From: Echria macrotheca
Lineage: Eukaryota; Ascomycota; Sordariomycetes; Sordariales; Schizotheciaceae
DNA length: 64,000 nucleotides
Assembly (NCBI GenBank): GCA_030411725.1
Contig: MU839827.1
Location: 2,983,027-3,047,026 of the forward strand
Direction of reading: 5' to 3'
Under the pieces are notes generated by a model. It had not been told where the DNA came from and did not search any database. It saw only the letters and a program-made list of their open reading frames with translations. The translations under genes and the position numbers were made by a program. Positions 11,127 through 21,628 of this stretch are shown here, in pieces. Numbering within the stretch: the stretch's first letter is position 1; every line of letters begins with the position of its first letter.

Positions 11127-12727
11127 GAAGAAGTCGGAACCAGGAACCGCGGGGCAAGGGCTTCGGGGGAGGAGTGTGTAACCCGGCGGGGACTGCACCA
11201 GTGAGCGAGCGAGCGGTTGACTGCGGAGGAGCGAACGGCGATGATTCGGAGCGGGAGGGCGGCGCGCGGGGTGGCTTTCGGCGGGAGCACTCGGAGGTAG
11301 CGGGCGCAACGAAGGCAAGGGGGACGACGAATGATGTCAGGAGATTGCGGGCAGCGGACGTTGACGTCTTCGGGACAGATGCGGTGTGGACGATGTTGAG
11401 GCGGAAGCGCAATGGCTGACGGGACGAAAAATGCGGCGAGGTGTGTTCAGAATTGGCCTGGACAGGGAGTCGAGGGGGTGTTATTGGAACTGGGTTGATT
11501 GGAGATTTCTGCGACGTCGATTCTTGTCGGAGGAGACAAATCTTTGAACCACAATGGCCCCAGCGGCAGCGTCGTGGCGGGTCCCCCAGGCCCGTCTGCA
11601 ACAAAGACGTGCGCTGACTGGCTGGTTCCGGCGACTGTTTGCCCAGCTGCAGGGAAGCTAGCCCGCTGCCCGCCAGTGCCACGACGCTGCTGGCGGCCTG
11701 TGCCCATGGGCCGACGTGCAGGGCGGTGAGCAGCGGCGGAAAACTAGCCGAGGGTACAAAACCCAGATCCAATCGTCTTTTCAAAATTTCTTCTCAGCAA
11801 CCAGACCACATCTCGCAACCATCGCCAGCTAGCTACCCACCGCATCCACGCTGCTGGCGTTTCGAAACGTGTGTCGAGAATGACTCCTCAATGCCCTTGC
11901 TTAAAACCATCGTCACGAGCGCCCGAATGCGCGGCAGCCATGATGTGTTGATGACCTGAAGCAAGATTCGGACATTTCTGTGTGTGCCGCTGAGCGGTGA
12001 CTGTAGACTCGAGTTGGCTTCTGCGCTAGCAAACAATGTGTGAGTCTGCTTGCGTTTTCCATCTCGTGCGTCTGCTTTGATGACGTGTAACAATCTGGTA
12101 AGCCGACTCAGCAATGGCTGGAGCCTCTTGAGCTTTTGCGGGCAAGAGAGGTTCCACGTCATGAGTTGAGCATGGCGATAATTGGCATAGCTGAGCTTCA
12201 TGTTGCTTCCAATATGTTTTATTACTACCAATATCCACAGGGCTAACCCTTGTGTGCAGAATTAATTCGATATGAACATATAACTTGAAGGAGAAGTCGG
12301 TCCCAAATGATCAGTGTCGGTCCCAAATGTTGAATGACCGGCCGTCAATGCTTCCAAGGTAGGATTTGATGGATGACTAAACTCCGGCTCTTGGATGTGG
12401 GGGCAGAGTGGTGTCGATACACATTTTGATGGGATTTCTTTTCTTTGGATGGTCGAGGAGCACGCTTTCCGCGGGCGGCCAGTGGCACGCAACCCGGAGG
12501 CTGCAAGAAGCCGGCAGAAGAAATTCAACGTGGCGTCCCCACAATCGGAGCCCCGCGCCCAGCGATGCGATCACTGTGTGCAACCCCACGCACACGGCGT
12601 CAGCGACGTAAAAAGGTGGGGTTGATGCAGCAGAGAATGCAGATGTGCCTGCCGAAAAGCGTCACAGTAATTGTCCTTCAGACGTAGATTTACCAATATA
12701 AGCAAGTTCCGTTGACCGTCCGTTCCC
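11127..12727. other. divergent intergenic region eIF4E2 / MTHFR
   Basis: This 1.6-kb region should contain both promoters. GC-rich DNA lies next to the eIF4E2 start, and bases 11900-12450 are AT-richer. A minus-strand frame from an ATG at 12201 to 11833 is open for about 122 codons but has no recognisable domain and no GC-ending codon bias, so it is not called as a gene. A TGACTAA (12373-12379), one base off the Gcn4/CPC1 site TGACTCA, is the only methionine/amino-acid-control candidate seen. Confidence 0.5.
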
Positions 12728-14932
12728 ATGCCGTCCACCACCTCCGACCCCCATCCTCCGTCTGGGCACTCGCCCGTCCCCGGGTCACCCGTCTCGTCGT
12801 CGTCTTCTTCACGCTGGACTGCGCGTGTGCACGACCTGCGGCGCAACCTGAACCCGTCGGGCTCGATGGGCGACTACGTGCCTAGCCTGGAACTCGAGTC
12901 GCTGGCGCTGAGAGATGCCAACATGGAGCGCATCACCGACAAGATCGCGGCGCTGCCGGCCGACGCAAACTACTTCTCGCTCGAGTTCTTCCCGCCCAAA
13001 ACCGCCATGGGCTTCTCCAACCTCCGAGATCGGCTCGACCGCATGGCAAGGGCCTTGCGCCCCCTTTTCGTCAACGTGACCTGGGGCGCCGGCGGATCGA
13101 CGGCCACCAAGTCGCTCGAGCTGGCCGAGATCTGCCAGAGAGAGCTGGGCCTCACAACATGTCTCCATCTCACGTGCACAAACATGAGCCGCCAGCTGAT
13201 AGACAAGGCACTGGAAGACGCAAAGGCGCTCGGCATCCGCAACATCCTCGCCCTCCGAGGCGACCCCCCAAGGAGGGCCGAGTATCGTGGAGCTGATGAG
13301 CCGGAGGCTGTCGAGGACGAATTTGTCTGGGCCATCGACCTTGTGCGATATATCCGCAAGACCCATGGCGATTATTTCTGCATTGGCGTGGCTGCGTACC
13401 CGGAAGGACATGCCGACGAAAGCCACCCGCTCGGCCAGAGTCTTGAGCATGACCTTCCCTACCTCGTCGAAAAGGTGCAGGCCGGCGCCGACTTCATCAT
13501 GACACAGCTGTTCTTCGATATTGAAGCCTACGACAAGTTTGAGAGGACATTACGCGACCATCCGAGCGGGGCTTTCAAGACTATCACCATTCTTCCGGGG
13601 CTCATGCCCATCCAGAGCTACCAGATGATCAAGAGGACGACCAAGCTCAGCCATGCCAAGATGCCCGACCAGCTTATGGACCGATTAGATGCGGTCAAGG
13701 GGGATGATGAGAAGGTCAAGGCCGTCGGCGTGGATATCTTGAGCGAGCTTGTCGACCAGATCAGGGAGATCAAGAGCAGGACACCGGGACCTCAGGGGTT
13801 TCACTTTTATACTCTCAACCTCGAGAAGTCGGTGTCGTTTATTTTGGAGAGGACCGGTCTCATCCCGCCCAGCACGCCCGAGACCGAGACGGCTTTTCTT
13901 CTGCCGGATCCGCCGTCTATCATGGTGAATGGCTCCACACCGCTCCAGAGTATACAGGATCAGGAGCGGCGGAAGTCGTCTGTCGGGTCAGATCCTCGGA
14001 ACCGCGTGATTGTTCTGGGGAGACCGGCCTCGCATCCCGACTACGAGGCAACGGCGCTGGAAGCGGTCGTGCCCGCGGAGCCGGTGAACACCCGGGCCAA
14101 CACGCTCGCCATCTCAGAAGGGGAGGGTGTGTTGGGCCGAGAAGCAACGTGGGACGACTTTCCCAATGGCAGATGGGGCGATGCACGGTCGCCCGCCTAC
14201 GGACAGATCGACGGCTACGGAGTAAGCCTGCACGTCACAGTCGCACAAGCTCAGCAGCTGTGGGGCACGCCGAGGACGGCCGAGGATATCAACGCCATCT
14301 TCATCCGCCATCTCAGCGGTGAGCTGTCGGCGATCCCATGGAGCGAGGAGGGATTTAATGCAGAAACCGACGCCATCAAGGAGCCGCTGCTCAAGCTTAA
14401 TTCCAAGGGATGGTGGTCGCTCGCCTCGCAGCCGGCCGTTAATGGTCTGCGGTCGAGCGATCCGACGTTTGGATGGGGCCCGCAGAACGGTTTTGTTTTT
14501 CAGAAGGCGTTTGTCGAGTTTTTTATTCCCAGCAAGGACTGGGCGGTCCTCCGCGAGAAGTTGCAACAGCCCGAGGTGCGGGAGAGGATTTGTTTCTTCG
14601 CGGCCAACGCGGCCGGCGACTTCGTTTCGTCTGATACGGAAGGGCCATCAGCGGAGGACGACAAGCAGATGCTGCGCGAGGCGAGCACGAATGCCGTCAC
14701 GTGGGGCGTGTTTCCCGGCAAGGAGATTGTCACGCCGACGATTATCGAGGAGGTTAGTTTTCGGGCCTGGAGCGAGGAGGCGTTTGGGATTTGGGGTGAG
14801 TGGGCCAAGGTTTATGGGAAGGGGTCGGAGAGCGAGAAGTTGCTCGAGTCGGTGAGGGCGGATTCTTGGCTGGTGAATATTATACACCATGATTTTGTCG
14901 AGAGGGATGCCTTGTGGGATTTGCTGGTGTAG
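12728..14932 (+). CDS. methylenetetrahydrofolate reductase (MTHFR)
   Basis: A single exon encodes 734 aa. The catalytic TIM barrel (about residues 65-360) carries YFSLEFFPPKT, FVNVTWGAGGST, HLTCTNMS and NILALRGDPPR, followed by GVAAYPEGHADE and FIMTQLFFD, all standard MTHFR/MetF motifs for FAD and folate binding. The C-terminal half (about 440-734) is the eukaryotic regulatory domain that binds S-adenosylmethionine. The enzyme reduces 5,10-CH2-THF to 5-CH3-THF for methionine synthesis. Fungi usually have two paralogues (Met12 and Met13 in yeast); I cannot say which one this is. The first 60 residues are Ser/Pro-rich and not part of the fold. In-frame ATGs at 12868 (MGDYVPS) and 12922 (MERITDK) are alternative starts; the second gives the more usual family N-terminus. 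Confidence 0.93.
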   Translation: MPSTTSDPHPPSGHSPVPGSPVSSSSSSRWTARVHDLRRNLNPSGSMGDYVPSLELESLALRDANMERITDKIAALPADANYFSLEFFPPKTAMGFSNLRDRLDRMARALRPLFVNVTWGAGGSTATKSLELAEICQRELGLTTCLHLTCTNMSRQLIDKALEDAKALGIRNILALRGDPPRRAEYRGADEPEAVEDEFVWAIDLVRYIRKTHGDYFCIGVAAYPEGHADESHPLGQSLEHDLPYLVEKVQAGADFIMTQLFFDIEAYDKFERTLRDHPSGAFKTITILPGLMPIQSYQMIKRTTKLSHAKMPDQLMDRLDAVKGDDEKVKAVGVDILSELVDQIREIKSRTPGPQGFHFYTLNLEKSVSFILERTGLIPPSTPETETAFLLPDPPSIMVNGSTPLQSIQDQERRKSSVGSDPRNRVIVLGRPASHPDYEATALEAVVPAEPVNTRANTLAISEGEGVLGREATWDDFPNGRWGDARSPAYGQIDGYGVSLHVTVAQAQQLWGTPRTAEDINAIFIRHLSGELSAIPWSEEGFNAETDAIKEPLLKLNSKGWWSLASQPAVNGLRSSDPTFGWGPQNGFVFQKAFVEFFIPSKDWAVLREKLQQPEVRERICFFAANAAGDFVSSDTEGPSAEDDKQMLREASTNAVTWGVFPGKEIVTPTIIEEVSFRAWSEEAFGIWGEWAKVYGKGSESEKLLESVRADSWLVNIIHHDFVERDALWDLLV

Positions 14933-16277
14933 ATTAGCGTTGGCATGTCGTCAAGTTTGACGTGCAAATAAAATAGACTTGTGCCGTCTTGTTGTGTTGC
15001 AGCTTTGAGCGTGAAAGGCTGTCAACTCTGATGGCTAGAGATGATTAGCTTATGAAGACTGCCCCAAATGACCCGTCCCTTGGGGTTGTAGATAGCTTCC
15101 GACACTCTGAATTTGTTGAAACCGACGTCGACGAAGAGAAAGTGTTTTTCATGTCTGTCAAGACATGGGCGGTGTATCGAGTCGACACGCGCGAGATCAC
15201 CCTACGGAGGTTTATCCGTTGAGTCTGTTCCATTCACTCTCATGATCCTTTCTGTTTCATTTTTTTCTTATGCATTCCGCTGCGCTGCGCCATGCCTATC
15301 TATCTACCAGCTGTGTCCAGTGCTCACGATCCCGTCCATGCTCACCCATGTCCAAGACCGTGATATAACCGGCTACCGGTACCGTTACCATCCCGTACTC
15401 TACCCCAAACTACCAGAGTCCGAGGTATAGTATAGTATGGCATGGTGTAGCCAGTCAGTCAGTTAGGTAGGTAGATACATGCGTGCCCAATTCAGATTCT
15501 TCTTTCTGATTTTTCCATTCCAATGTCCTGTCTTCTCGTGTCGTGTACCGTGTCATCATCCCAATGTATCTCATCCCAACCTGCCCTCCCTCCCGTTATC
15601 AAGCATCTTCTGTTGATCTCGGTATAAAGTAAATGTGCATCGCATCGTCGTCGTGAAATATGGGATGACGAGAAAACTGAGAGATCTCATCTAGTAGTAG
15701 TAGGTGTATATGGTGGTCCCTGGTTAACAAATCTCGGTGCTGTGTGTCTGAGTCAAAAAAAAAGTCGTTGTCGGGAGGGTTAGACTAGACGGGAATTCAT
15801 CCATGCGTCTATCCATCCTGATGACGACTATCCTGCTTCCTCCTCAACGCCTCGTTCGTCATCACCCGAATAAATCAGGGAGACTGGGTAGAAAGAAAGA
15901 ACCAGGGAACCATAAACCACCCAAAACAAAACAACCCATGCCGAAAACTGAAACTGAAACCCCTAAACTCAGATATGAACTGAAGCACCGCAAAATAACG
16001 TCAGGCCCAAATGGTCCAAAGGAGAGAGAGAAAAGCCCGGGGGTGGGGGATTAACCATCCCTAGACAAACCCCAGGGAAATATATATCTCCCCCATATCT
16101 CCCTTTCTTCGTCCTCTTTCTCTTTCTCATATCTTCCCAGATCTGGATAGGAGATGAAAAAGAGTCCCAGATCACCCGAGAACCTCCATATCCCCCCATC
16201 CTCAGCCCCCCCACCCCAGCCCCACCAGAGAAGACCAGAAGAGAAAAGAGAGTGCGAAGAAAGAGAGAGAGAGAGAT
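14933..16277. other. convergent 3' intergenic region
   Basis: This 1.3-kb stretch lies between two convergent stop codons. It holds TATAG and TAGG-type short repeats (15424-15475), CT/TC-rich tracts and a purine-rich segment at 16020-16280. No gene or RNA was recognised. Confidence 0.6.
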
Positions 16278-18105
16278 CTAAACCTCCCCAGCCTCAAAAT
16301 CAAAATCATCATCCCCGCCAAACTCGAAGGGATTCGCATTCGACACAAACAGGCTGTCCTGCGAGGCGCCCGAGGCCTGCGACGCGCTGACGTACGAATA
16401 TCCGGGCATACCCATACCACCATCAGCGGAGATCAGACCGTAGTCGTCTCCCTCGTCGTCATCGTCAGAGTTGTCATCAATCACGACAGCTCCAGAGGAA
16501 GTGATGGCACGGCCGGTCTTAGCGGTTCTGCCTTGGCCTCCTTGGGCGACCGGCTGAGGTTGTCTGTTTGTGGCTGTAGTTGTGGCGGTTAGAGCGGTGT
16601 TGTTGGTGCCGGTGGTGGTAGCAGTGTGAGCAGGAGCAGCAGGAGGAGGAGGGGCAAAACTCCATCTGTTCCCGGCTGTGGCTGTGGTCATAGTGGTATT
16701 CGGAGTAGGTGTGAAGTGGTAATTGTTGCCAAAGGCACTGGTGGTGCTGGTATTATTGGTACCCAAGGGCGGCATGCCAATGTGGAAATCATTGGTGTAG
16801 TTGCTGCTGGAATATCCGTTGCCAGCGGTGGAGGTATTTCCCCAGGTTGGGGTCTGGCGCGAAGGCGCGCCGAAGGCTCCCATGCCAAAGACCGACTGCT
16901 GGTGCTGCTGGGTCGGCTCCGGCTTCACTTGACCACCAAAGGACTGCGCTGCTGGACGGGCGGCGAAGGCAGGGACTGAGGGGGTGTTCAGCGTGGCAAA
17001 GGCGCCCATGCCCGGGGGCATGGTGTAGCCATTATTCCCGTTGGCTGACTGAGCGGCGGCGGCGGGAGCAGCAGTAACAAAAGGCGAGGGCGAGGCCGTG
17101 TTGGACGTGCTGCTTGAGCCCGTACGCGCCTTCTTGGCCTTGCTGGCAGAGGCAGGCGCGGACTTGAACGTGACCTCTTCCTCGTCCTGGTACTCATCCT
17201 CATCGGCATCCTCTAGGTCGAAATCATCATCCGAGCCATGGTCGGGAGGGCTAGCAGGGCTGTCCTTATCGTCGCTCTGCTTCGCGACGGAACCCTTCTT
17301 GGCCGTCGCGGCCTGTCTCTTGGGGCGGGGAGTAGGCGCCGTCGGAGCGATGGCCGCGGGCGTGGGCACTGGCTCGACATTTGCGGCTACCTTTCTCTTG
17401 CGTCCGCGACCAGTAGACGGTGTGGTCGCAGCAGCTGTTCCCGTGGCGGTAATTCCGCTCTCAAAGGCCTCCTTGGTGTCCTTGCCCTGGGCCATAGCCT
17501 TTTTAATACGGTCAGCTCCGGCCTTGTGGGTGCGGAGCTGGAACTGTAGACCATCAGGCGTGCTCTCTCCGAAAGCAGCTGCGAGGCCTATTCCCAGATT
17601 AGCTTTTGATCAACCACAAAAACATGATGAGGGATGATGGAAGAGAGAATAGGAAAAAAAAAAGAGAGAGAGGCGTACTAGCGTTGGTGGACCCTCCCCT
17701 GGTTTTTTCCTGGTCACAAAAGAGAACCACATCGCCCGGGTCCCGGTTCTCGTCGAAGGCCTTGCGTAGCTCCTTGGCCGCCGCTTTGAGGGGCCGGAAC
17801 CGGTGCTCAATCGCTGACTCGCTTGTCTTGCCTCCAAAGTATTTTGCGACCACTATACAGACAAGAAAAAAGGGGGTGGCGCGGTCTGGTTAGTCTTTGG
17901 ACGCGGAAGGAAAGAGAAAAGTCTTCGGACGGAAGGACAGAGGAGTGATGATGCCAATTCAGGGAAAATTGAGACAAAAAAAACGGGTGAGAAAGTGAAA
18001 CTCACTCTTGTAGTCGATGCGGAGGTTGTCTTGGGTTGCGATGAGAGCCGCTAGGAGGCGCGACTGGGCCTCGTAGGACCGGAAATTGGTCTGCTTCTTG
18101 GACAT
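16278..18105 (-). CDS. fungal protein with small SANT/Myb-like N-terminal domain and AT-hook-like segment
   Basis: Three exons on the minus strand, 18006-18105, 17679-17852 and 16278-17587, encode 527 aa. Residues 6-65 read as a compact helical unit: a helix with EAQSRLLAALIATQ, then DYKMVAKYFGGKTSESAIEHRF and FRPLKAAAKELRKA, the pattern of the short SANT/Myb-like domains common in filamentous fungi (one locus to test per helix: self-versus-self binding to DNA is not shown). Residue 150 onward holds GRGRKRK, like an AT hook, a Lys/Arg-rich segment (PRPKRQAATAKKG) and a strongly acidic block. The rest is low-complexity Asn/Gln/Thr/Ala/Gly. The C-terminus is acidic with a DDNSDDDDEGDD run. A nuclear chromatin or transcription role is an inference. 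Introns have good donor and acceptor sites. Confidence 0.75.
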
Positions 18106-20655
18106 TTTGGCTGCTTCGTGTGAAGGTTGACTGTTCAGTGAACGGGTTGAAAATTTCCGGGCTTGGAGCTTGTTAGAACAGTTCAGTGAGATACACACAC
18201 GGTGGTGTGATTTGATTGGAACTGGAGAAGATCGAGCTGGAGGAGGAAGAGAGAAGGAAAGAACCAAAAAGCAAAAAGAGAAGGACGGGGTGTAACGAAT
18301 CTGGCGCCGATAAAGGAGGGTTGTTTTGTTCAGGAGGAAGTCACACGCGCCGTATAGGGAAGGAAGACGCGTCGTTTAAGGAAGGAGGACGCGCTATGCC
18401 GAGGTTGATACCAGACAGAAGACAACCCTTGTGTTGATGTGGTTGTGTGAGATAAGTTCAGTTTCCCAGGTCAGACCCGCTAACTGACGGTGTGCTGGAA
18501 GGTGTGTGCGGGAAATGTTTAATCCAGGGTGAAATGACGTAGAAGAGAAAAGAACATAGCACCAGGTCAAGATGTCTACTTGTCTTGACCAAGCCAGTGT
18601 TGTTGACCAATTCTGTGCCAGGATGGCACTTAGGAACAGGAACAAGTGAAATGAACTTACCAGCTAAGGAGCATACACAGGTATGCTGAAGGGTATGTGA
18701 ATCTGAGTGCTGGTCAGTGGGAACAAAGTCGTAGAGAATCGGACGAGACCTGGATCCCACTGCAGGCTGTGGTTGAAAGAAGAGAAAGAGAGCAGCAATC
18801 GAGCACGAACTTATACACAAAAATTACCCTCCGCCGGTCTACATGACCACAGCACAGTCGCTGCTCGAATGCCGACCTCTGGTACTTGTTCAAGATTAGA
18901 CCGCAAAAGGTCTTTGTTAGACGACAGAAGTACGTGACCGCGGGCGGTGGTGATATCAGATGGCAATGGCCGCAACACGGTTTGCTTCTTCGCCGCGGAT
19001 TCCTGGTTCTGCTTCAGTATCGGGTCACGAAATATCTGTTTGACAGAAAGAAAGTGGAATATGGGATCGCGGCGTGAGATCAGACCGCGGTGACAACAGC
19101 ACAGCTTGCGACTCTGTTGCGGATCCTGACTCTGCTCCGAATATCAGATCGCGATGACCGCAGGGTAGCAAGCTACTCGACTGCGGGTCTCTGCCTCTGC
19201 TTCAGATATCAGATCGCGAGAACCCCTTTGTAAATGAATAGAAAATAAAATATGCCAACAATAGTGAGATTGGATCGCGGTTGATGGCCCCGACTCATCA
19301 CAGCCGCGGTCCCATCAGTTATATCCCGGCGTAGTTCCCTGGCAAAGGCGATGGTGGATCCAACTTGTAACCGACCAGGCCGAAACCACCGCTCTCTCAT
19401 TATTCACGATGGCATATCGTATGTGATGAAGAGAAAGAAAGATATACCAACTGACTCACTCTGTCAAGACGGATCGAAGAAGGTTTCCTACAATGCTCTG
19501 CCATTCAACTGTTAGCTCTAGAACAACCTGACTTGACTTGGGGGGTTTGGATATTGATGATGATGAGGAGGAAGGAGCAGATGGGAATCTAATCGCCCTC
19601 AAAAGAAACAAGCGAGTATCACAGAATCGGAGGCGTTCACTTGTAACACCGTCCCAGGGAATGATCAATGCCCTTGGCGAGACCATTCAGCACGAAGCTG
19701 AGGACTTGCGTCGAGGTGGGGGAGAAGATCGAGGCACGACAGTTGAAATCCCATATGTCGGCAAACACGAGCAGGTGAGAATTTATGACAAACGCTCGAA
19801 TCTCATACCTGGATCTCTGAATTATGTCGTCGACCGGTTCGTCCAAGATGTCCCCAAAACCCCCGAAAAATGAAAATCCGTCGACAGGAGCCGGATGATG
19901 TTGGACAGACAGAATTGGCCAACAATGGCAGTTTGGTGCAAATTTCGATGGGGCAACTTAGGTAGGTCACGGGTAGCGTACCATGATACCTAGGTGTGGG
20001 AGGTCGAAGCTGTGTCGCACAAGACTTGTTGTCGTGGTGGTGTGGATATAGGGGTGGAGCGTCAACAAACTAAACAAAGCTCTTTGCTCTGCTGTCCACG
20101 CTCACGCTCACGCTCACGCGGTCACGTAATAAAACCTCAACGCCTGCAAAACGAGGGCACACAGCCAACTAACTGATGAGATACTATGGAGAAGAAAAAA
20201 ATTGCAAAGACAAAAAGGTTCCAACTGTGTGGTCTGCTCTCGCTCACCAAGTCGCGGTGAGTCCGCGTGCGGCCTTGTTAACGGGCGACTTCGATACAGA
20301 GATCACCACCATTCTACATCGCTGTTATTTATTTTGTTCTGGTCGAAATTTCGCTCAATAATTCCAAGTAGGTATTAAACAGTGAATTGCAATTCATAAC
20401 ACATTCTGACCTCCGACTAAAGTGCAATCGCCAAAAAGTCTCGGTGGCTGGGGTCGTGCACTAGCAAGTATTCTCACTTTCGTCACACCGACACGACGCA
20501 CCGGAGCTCTCGCGGCAACCCTGCAAGCCCAGCCCTCCCGACACCCGCCAACTTCCGCCTTCTGCAAGGCTGACATCCCGTGCACCGTCGCAGCCCTGTC
20601 ACTAGTGGTTTGCTTTTACTTTTTCTATCCATTTAATATCTATTCTTACACTTGT
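18106..20655. other. 2.5-kb intergenic region with degenerate repeats
   Basis: No gene can be supported. It includes the promoter of the minus-strand gene at 18.1 kb (an ACGCGT at 18367-18372) and the 3' side of the PQ-loop gene. A degenerate repeat lies at about 18930-19220 (separate entry). A plus-strand frame at 19538-19873 is open for about 110 codons but starts with TTG and shows no known domain. GC content is lower than in the coding blocks. Confidence 0.5.
18930..19225 (+). repeat. degenerate direct repeat cluster
   Basis: Three related copies can be aligned by eye: near 18996-19028, 19117-19160 and 19180-19222. Each has GCGG(A/G)T(C/T)C(C)TG, then CTCTGCT(T/C)C, then (A/G)TATCAGATCGCGA or a mutated form of it. 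A fourth partial copy (GATATCAGATGGCAATGGCCGC) is at 18950-18972. Spacing is irregular (about 60-120 bp). The differences include C/T and G/A changes, which would fit decay by RIP, but the sample is too small to prove that. Confidence 0.45.
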
Positions 20656-21628
20656 TTACATCTTCCTTTCCACTGATGATGTCCTCCGCCCAGTTATCGT
20701 CTCGCGCCCGCTCGTTACCGTATCGCTATACGGCCCTGGGTTCCCCTGCCAGTCCGCCAATGCATGCTCCTTGATAACCTCGGGCTGTCCGTTTCCATAC
20801 ATCAGGTATTGCACGCCCAGGAAGGCATCGCATGCGGCCTGGAAGATACCGCAGATCTTGAAGGCCAGCGGGATCTGCGTCGAGGCGGTGAAGAACCACG
20901 CCATCTTCATCGCGTCACCTGCCAGCCAGCTAGCCAGCACCGAGACCCGGAAGCCCTTGCACGACCTCAACTTCGCGTTGGCCATGATCTGCGGCAGCGG
21001 GAGCGTGGCCTCGATCGAGAGGCCCGCATAACCGATGAAGGCCGAGTACGTCGGGTAGATGCCGCGCATCGGCCCGAGAATCAGCTCGCAGACCGTCAAG
21101 CCGATGAACAGCGACAGGATAAACTGCCAGTACCTATTCCCTGTCAGCCATATATCCCAAGGCCTGTATACCACCAAAAACACCCACGGCTTCGGTGACC
21201 TCCACTGCCAAAACCCATATGGCCGGGCCCGCTCCCAGAAGCCGTCATTCACTCGCGCGAACGGAACCGCCCCATCTCCGCCTTTCGAAGCTGGTGCCGG
21301 CCGGTGGTCGAGGGCGATCTTGAGCAGGATGACCTGGATAACGACCATAACGACGGACTGAGCGAGCAGGGCGATATCGAATCGAGCACCGGGGTAGTAG
21401 AATATCCTGACAGACCACACAACATCAGAACACCGAAATGATTTTCAAGATAGGGGCCACGGACCGGCAGAGCGAAGCAACCAGCATGATCAGGGGTATA
21501 TCCAACGAGAAGCCGGCGCTCGACTTGTTGCGGTGCATCGAATAGGCCTGGTCGCTGTACGACAGGATGGGCGACAGCACCAAGAAGATCGGGGTCAGGT
21601 ACCCGGTGAACGACGCAATGAACCCCAT
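20656..21628 (-). CDS. any1: PQ-loop membrane protein, Any1/SLC66A2 family
   Basis: Three exons on the minus strand, 21465-21628, 21188-21406 and 20656-21133, encode 286 aa. The start MGFIASFTGYLTP precedes several hydrophobic helices. A PQ-loop-like motif NKSSAGFSLDIPLIML sits in the first helical bundle, followed by ASLCRIFYYPGARFD, the usual run in this family. A second set of helices begins YWQFILSLFIGLTV. Any1 in yeast opposes phosphatidylserine flippases in Golgi and endosomes and acts as a scramblase-like factor; human SLC66A2 (PQLC1) is related. The second intron (54 bp) is in frame and would be read through as 18 extra residues if missed; removing it restores SPKPYWQF, which fits the family, and it has a gctgac branch site. 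The start could be further upstream but the upstream frame is low-complexity. Confidence 0.82.

Noticed and set aside
11119..11784. 221-codon minus-strand frame upstream of eIF4E2
   Set aside because: Overlaps the first exon and leader of the 4EHP-like gene in another frame and has no family match.
11833..12201. 122-codon minus-strand frame between eIF4E2 and MTHFR
   Set aside because: No domain and AT-leaning codons unlike neighbouring genes; could be chance in a promoter region.
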